A stretch of DNA of 23,746 nucleotides, taken from IMG/VR virus record IMGVR_UViG_3300046007_006792, positions 1 to 23,746 of that record, one strand, 5' to 3'. Below are positions 21,576-23,746 of the stretch, piece by piece. A program made the translations under genes and the position numbers. Every line of letters begins with the position of its first letter. The first letter of the stretch is position 1. The stretch is from a virus. Under the pieces are notes generated by a model. That model did no database searches, was not told where the DNA came from, and worked only from the letters and a program-made list of their open reading frames with translations.

Positions 21576-21757
21576 TACTCTTCAGGCTTCTCTTCCACAA
21601 CCTCAGCCCCTTCAGGCATCTCTTCCGCCGCCTTCGGTTCTGTTGGTTTCTTCACGGGCGTTTGATTGCGGTTCTGCCACGCGTTAGCAGCCTTCCACTC
21701 GGGGTTGTTCTGCTGATTCTGCTGCACCCACGCAAGATAATTTCTCATGTTTGTCAT
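21575..21757 (-). CDS. Small acidic-tailed hypothetical protein (60 aa)
   Basis: The start at 21757 is fixed by AAGGAGG 9-10 nt upstream; longer in-frame readings lie inside the preceding gene. The first half is Asn/Gln/Trp-rich (MRNYLAWVQQNQQNNPEWKAA). The second half is TPVKKPTEPK followed by a run of Glu (EEMPEGAEVVEEKPEE), reminiscent of the KPVKEE...VVEEG motif in the basic proteins downstream. Probably unfolded in part. No known family. Overlaps the exonuclease start by one base. Confidence 0.65.
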   Translation of the reverse strand: MTNMRNYLAWVQQNQQNNPEWKAANAWQNRNQTPVKKPTEPKAAEEMPEGAEVVEEKPEE

Positions 21758-21771
21758 AGTGTGTCTCCTCC

Positions 21772-22608
21772 TTATGTAGTCGTGTCGTCTGCAATACTTG
21801 AATTCTCTTCCCACATTTGGGAGTAGTCCCGCATTAGTTGGTCGCAGTCTGCCAAATATGAAGTGGAGAACTTGCAGAAATCCTCCCATATTTGAGCAGT
21901 GAACGGATTGTCTCCACCCAAGCGCACCAGCGCAGGCATGGCAATGGCAGTGCAGAATTCCTGAATATGCGCGTAGCGAGTGTCAAAGCCGTGTTCCTTG
22001 CTCTGCCGCCGCTTCAGTTCCCCGAGCGCAGACTCAAACGCGTGGGCATCATCGCTGTTCAACCACAGGAGCGAATCGGTTGCAGACTCAAGAAGCGACT
22101 CCACACAGTCCGCTGCGGTCTTGCGCAAGCGGTAGTCGCACTCTTCCTTCAGCGCAACAAACTCCATCGGACTGCACCGCTCGTTCAGCCACCTCAGCAC
22201 ATCGGCACGGCTGTAGAAGTCTATCTCTCCATTCTTCTCGCGGATGAAATCAGTGTTTCCCATTGCCGCAGCGAACACGCATATAGTTTGAAACTGCGAC
22301 TTTGCGCTCATGGACTCCACGAACACCGATTGGCTCTTGTGCGTCCATCCGCGTGACAGGTTCCAATACTTGGGCTTGAAGCGCAGCCCCGTGTCCTCCG
22401 TGAACACGGTAAGCACGCATGGGGTGTAACGCTCTGCCAAGTTGCTGATGATGGCAGCGGACAGTTGCGTGTCGGAGTGCGGTTGAATCCTGCACCACAG
22501 CGACAGCGTGTCTTGCGGATTGGAATACGAGAACGATACGTGCGCTGATCCGTTCAGCGACTTCACCTTGACCGATCCACCACTCTCGGTCGCATAATGC
22601 TCAATCAT
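21772..22608 (-). CDS. Hypothetical protein, 278 residues
   Basis: No family recognised. The first ~100 residues look like a beta-rich domain (GGSVKVKSLNGSAHVSFSYSN, TLSLWCRIQPHSD, PCVLTVFTEDTGLRFKPKYW). The rest is mainly helical with several Cys and Trp, e.g. FYSRADVLRWLNERCSPMEFVALKEECDYRLRK. No signal peptide or membrane helix. GAGGT lies upstream of ATG22608, three bases after the stop of the core-like gene. Codon use resembles the neighbours, so it is a normal resident of this operon. Confidence 0.65.
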   Translation of the reverse strand: MIEHYATESGGSVKVKSLNGSAHVSFSYSNPQDTLSLWCRIQPHSDTQLSAAIISNLAERYTPCVLTVFTEDTGLRFKPKYWNLSRGWTHKSQSVFVESMSAKSQFQTICVFAAAMGNTDFIREKNGEIDFYSRADVLRWLNERCSPMEFVALKEECDYRLRKTAADCVESLLESATDSLLWLNSDDAHAFESALGELKRRQSKEHGFDTRYAHIQEFCTAIAMPALVRLGGDNPFTAQIWEDFCKFSTSYLADCDQLMRDYSQMWEENSSIADDTTT

Positions 22609-22611
22609 GAT

Positions 22612-23157
22612 CTACCTCTTCTTTTTGGGTCGGAGTCCAAACGTCAATCGCTTGCGCATGGAGAGTTTACGCTTCCGTCGTGCGGTTGCACGCTTTCCAC
22701 GTGACTTACGTGCGCTGCGCTTCGCACGGAGTTTCATCTTTCGGAGTTGCGATGCCTGACGGCGAACGCAAGTGCGCGGACCAGTTTTCTTCATGCCTGG
22801 TGCGCACTTGAAGATGATCTTCTTCCTGCCCTTGCGCACCACGATCTTGCGCTTTGCGGCAATCTCGTTGAGCATCTCGCTCTGTATCTCAAACTCTTCC
22901 TCTATCTCGTCGTCCTCGTCCACCTCAACGGTGATGTCCGCTTCTTCCACCGGATCAAGGATGTAGATCACGCCGTCGCGCTCTTCCCAATCAACCCCAT
23001 TGTCCTCAAGATACGCAACAATGTCTTCGTGGGAGAAGTTGGGCATATCAAGCACGATCTGCTCCTCCGTGAGTTGGGCATCAAACTCCTCGTGGATCAT
23101 GCGCTGCAACGACGCAAATGCGTGGTCGCGTAGTTCTTTGAATGGCTTGTATTCCAT
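22612..23157 (-). CDS. Prohead-core-like protein, acidic middle and basic tail
   Basis: 181 residues in three parts: a helical N-terminus (PFKELRDHAFASLQRMIHEEF), a very acidic stretch (~70-95, EVDEDDEIEEEFE), and from ~103 a very basic part with VRKGRKKIIFKCAPGMKKTGPRTCV (Cys118, Cys130) followed by an Arg/Lys-rich tail. The C-x-PG...C-V box plus basic tail is one I recall in phage proteins annotated as prohead core (gp67/gp68-like). MLNE/IA (95-100) loosely fits T4-type prohead protease sites. It would act inside the assembling head. It follows the 170-residue gene by 3 nt with only a weak ribosome site, suggesting coupling. Confidence 0.65.
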   Translation of the reverse strand: MEYKPFKELRDHAFASLQRMIHEEFDAQLTEEQIVLDMPNFSHEDIVAYLEDNGVDWEERDGVIYILDPVEEADITVEVDEDDEIEEEFEIQSEMLNEIAAKRKIVVRKGRKKIIFKCAPGMKKTGPRTCVRRQASQLRKMKLRAKRSARKSRGKRATARRKRKLSMRKRLTFGLRPKKKR

Positions 23158-23160
23158 GCT

Positions 23161-23673
23161 TTACTCGCTGATGCAGATCCATCCGACATCGGTGAAGTCT
23201 GCGCTTTCCCAAATCATGTCGTTGCCGTGATCCAAGACGATGCGGCGGTTTGCTGCGTTCACTACCTGAAGCCCTGTGCCGCTCTTCACCAACTCTACCA
23301 CCGTATCGCCAACCATCAAGACCACTTCTCCGTATTTCATCATTTTCTTTACCTTCTTGCTCACCTCTGTGCCGCCCTTCTTGCCGTATATCTCAAACGT
23401 GGTGCCCACAGGCTTCGCGTCCACGATACGTAGGAGATCGTCTGCTGTTGCAAGATTGCCCTGCACTGCCGCTGCTGATGCACCGAAACCTTTACGTGCC
23501 TTCACGATATTTCCAAAGCGGTCGGTCTTGCGCTGTGCAAGAGGCTGCGCTGCCTTCGCAAAGCGCGGATCTGTATTTGAATCTTCGGGTGCGGCAATCT
23601 TCGGCTTCTTGTAGCGGAGTTTTGCCTCGTTTAGTTGTGCCAATATGCGCTCGCTCTTGCTTTCCATTTTCAT
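23161..23673 (-). CDS. Hypothetical protein with prohead-cleavage-like leader
   Basis: 170 residues from ATG23673; a second ATG two codons later (23667) has better spacing (9 nt) to the AAGGAG. The N-terminus ERILAQLNE then AKLRYKKPK fits a T4-type head-protease site (L-x-E then A). Residues ~75-165 look like a small beta-barrel (GEVVLMVGDTVVELVKSGTGLQVVNAANRRIVL). The reading frame stays open upstream to the window edge (basic KAGTGDTKRAAQPKSGKANASKEK), so a longer gene is possible. Another frame there ends in a TGA overlapping ATG23673. Family unknown. Confidence 0.55.
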   Translation of the reverse strand: MKMESKSERILAQLNEAKLRYKKPKIAAPEDSNTDPRFAKAAQPLAQRKTDRFGNIVKARKGFGASAAAVQGNLATADDLLRIVDAKPVGTTFEIYGKKGGTEVSKKVKKMMKYGEVVLMVGDTVVELVKSGTGLQVVNAANRRIVLDHGNDMIWESADFTDVGWICISE

Positions 23674-23746
23674 TTTCTCCTTTGACGCGTTTGCTTTGCC
23701 ACTTTTCGGTTGTGCTGCACGCTTCGTATCACCGGTCCCCGCTTTC

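Noticed and set aside
1-23746. tRNA genes, CRISPR arrays, insertion sequences, attachment sites
   Set aside because: No T-arm and acceptor combination in the gaps, no regularly spaced repeats, no transposase or terminal inverted repeats, no integrase seen.

Overview
The window looks like part of a tailed-phage genome (Caudoviricetes), most likely a T4-like marine or freshwater myovirus of a Gram-negative host. The evidence is indirect: tightly packed genes with 1-4 nt stop/start overlaps (ATGA, GTGA, TAATG), RCC1 and repeat-type tail fibre proteins, a phage-type RuvC, a 3-TM holin, several protein families that I recognise from T4-like marine phages, CTAAATA boxes resembling the T4 late promoter TATAAATA, and a T4 internal-protein-like N-terminus. 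No terminase, major capsid or tail sheath gene is present, so the assignment rests on accessory and minor virion genes. Lipobox lipoproteins and glycan enzymes point to a Gram-negative host. A B12-dependent ribonucleotide reductase points to a host with access to cobalamin.

Left part, + strand (1-8083): the 3' end of a repeat-containing tail fibre gene overlaps a gene for a 14-repeat RCC1 protein. A run of surface or small-molecule modification genes follows: a three-part sulfotransferase/TPR/glycosyltransferase fusion, a small Cys-cluster protein, a GT-A-like glycosyltransferase and two SAM-methyltransferase-like proteins. They are nearly all translationally coupled and probably alter the fibres or host-surface glycans.

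Middle (8084-11828): a sigma70-like promoter precedes nrdJ, a complete monomeric class II ribonucleotide reductase. Three tandem hairpins follow it, the last a strong intrinsic terminator. A lipoprotein trypsin-like serine protease and a RuvC-like resolvase come next. Both start exactly 4 nt after a CTAAATA box with no Shine-Dalgarno. A small coiled-coil gene lies antisense between them.

Right part, - strand (11825-23673, transcribed right to left): one dense block. In transcription order it encodes a hypothetical protein, a prohead-core-like protein, an unknown protein, a 60-aa acidic protein, an MGME1/RecB-like exonuclease, a conserved hypothetical, a KWDG nucleotidyltransferase-like protein with an internal-protein leader, an NMNAT-like nucleotidyltransferase, three basic conserved phage proteins (two sharing a KKPVKEEAE motif), a conserved marine-phage protein, two related beta-rich structural proteins, a Pro-rich peptide, a holin and a spanin-like lipoprotein. 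CTAAATA boxes inside the block suggest at least two late start points. Nothing in the window looks like a tRNA, IS element or CRISPR array, and no gene-free stretch exceeds about 140 bases.
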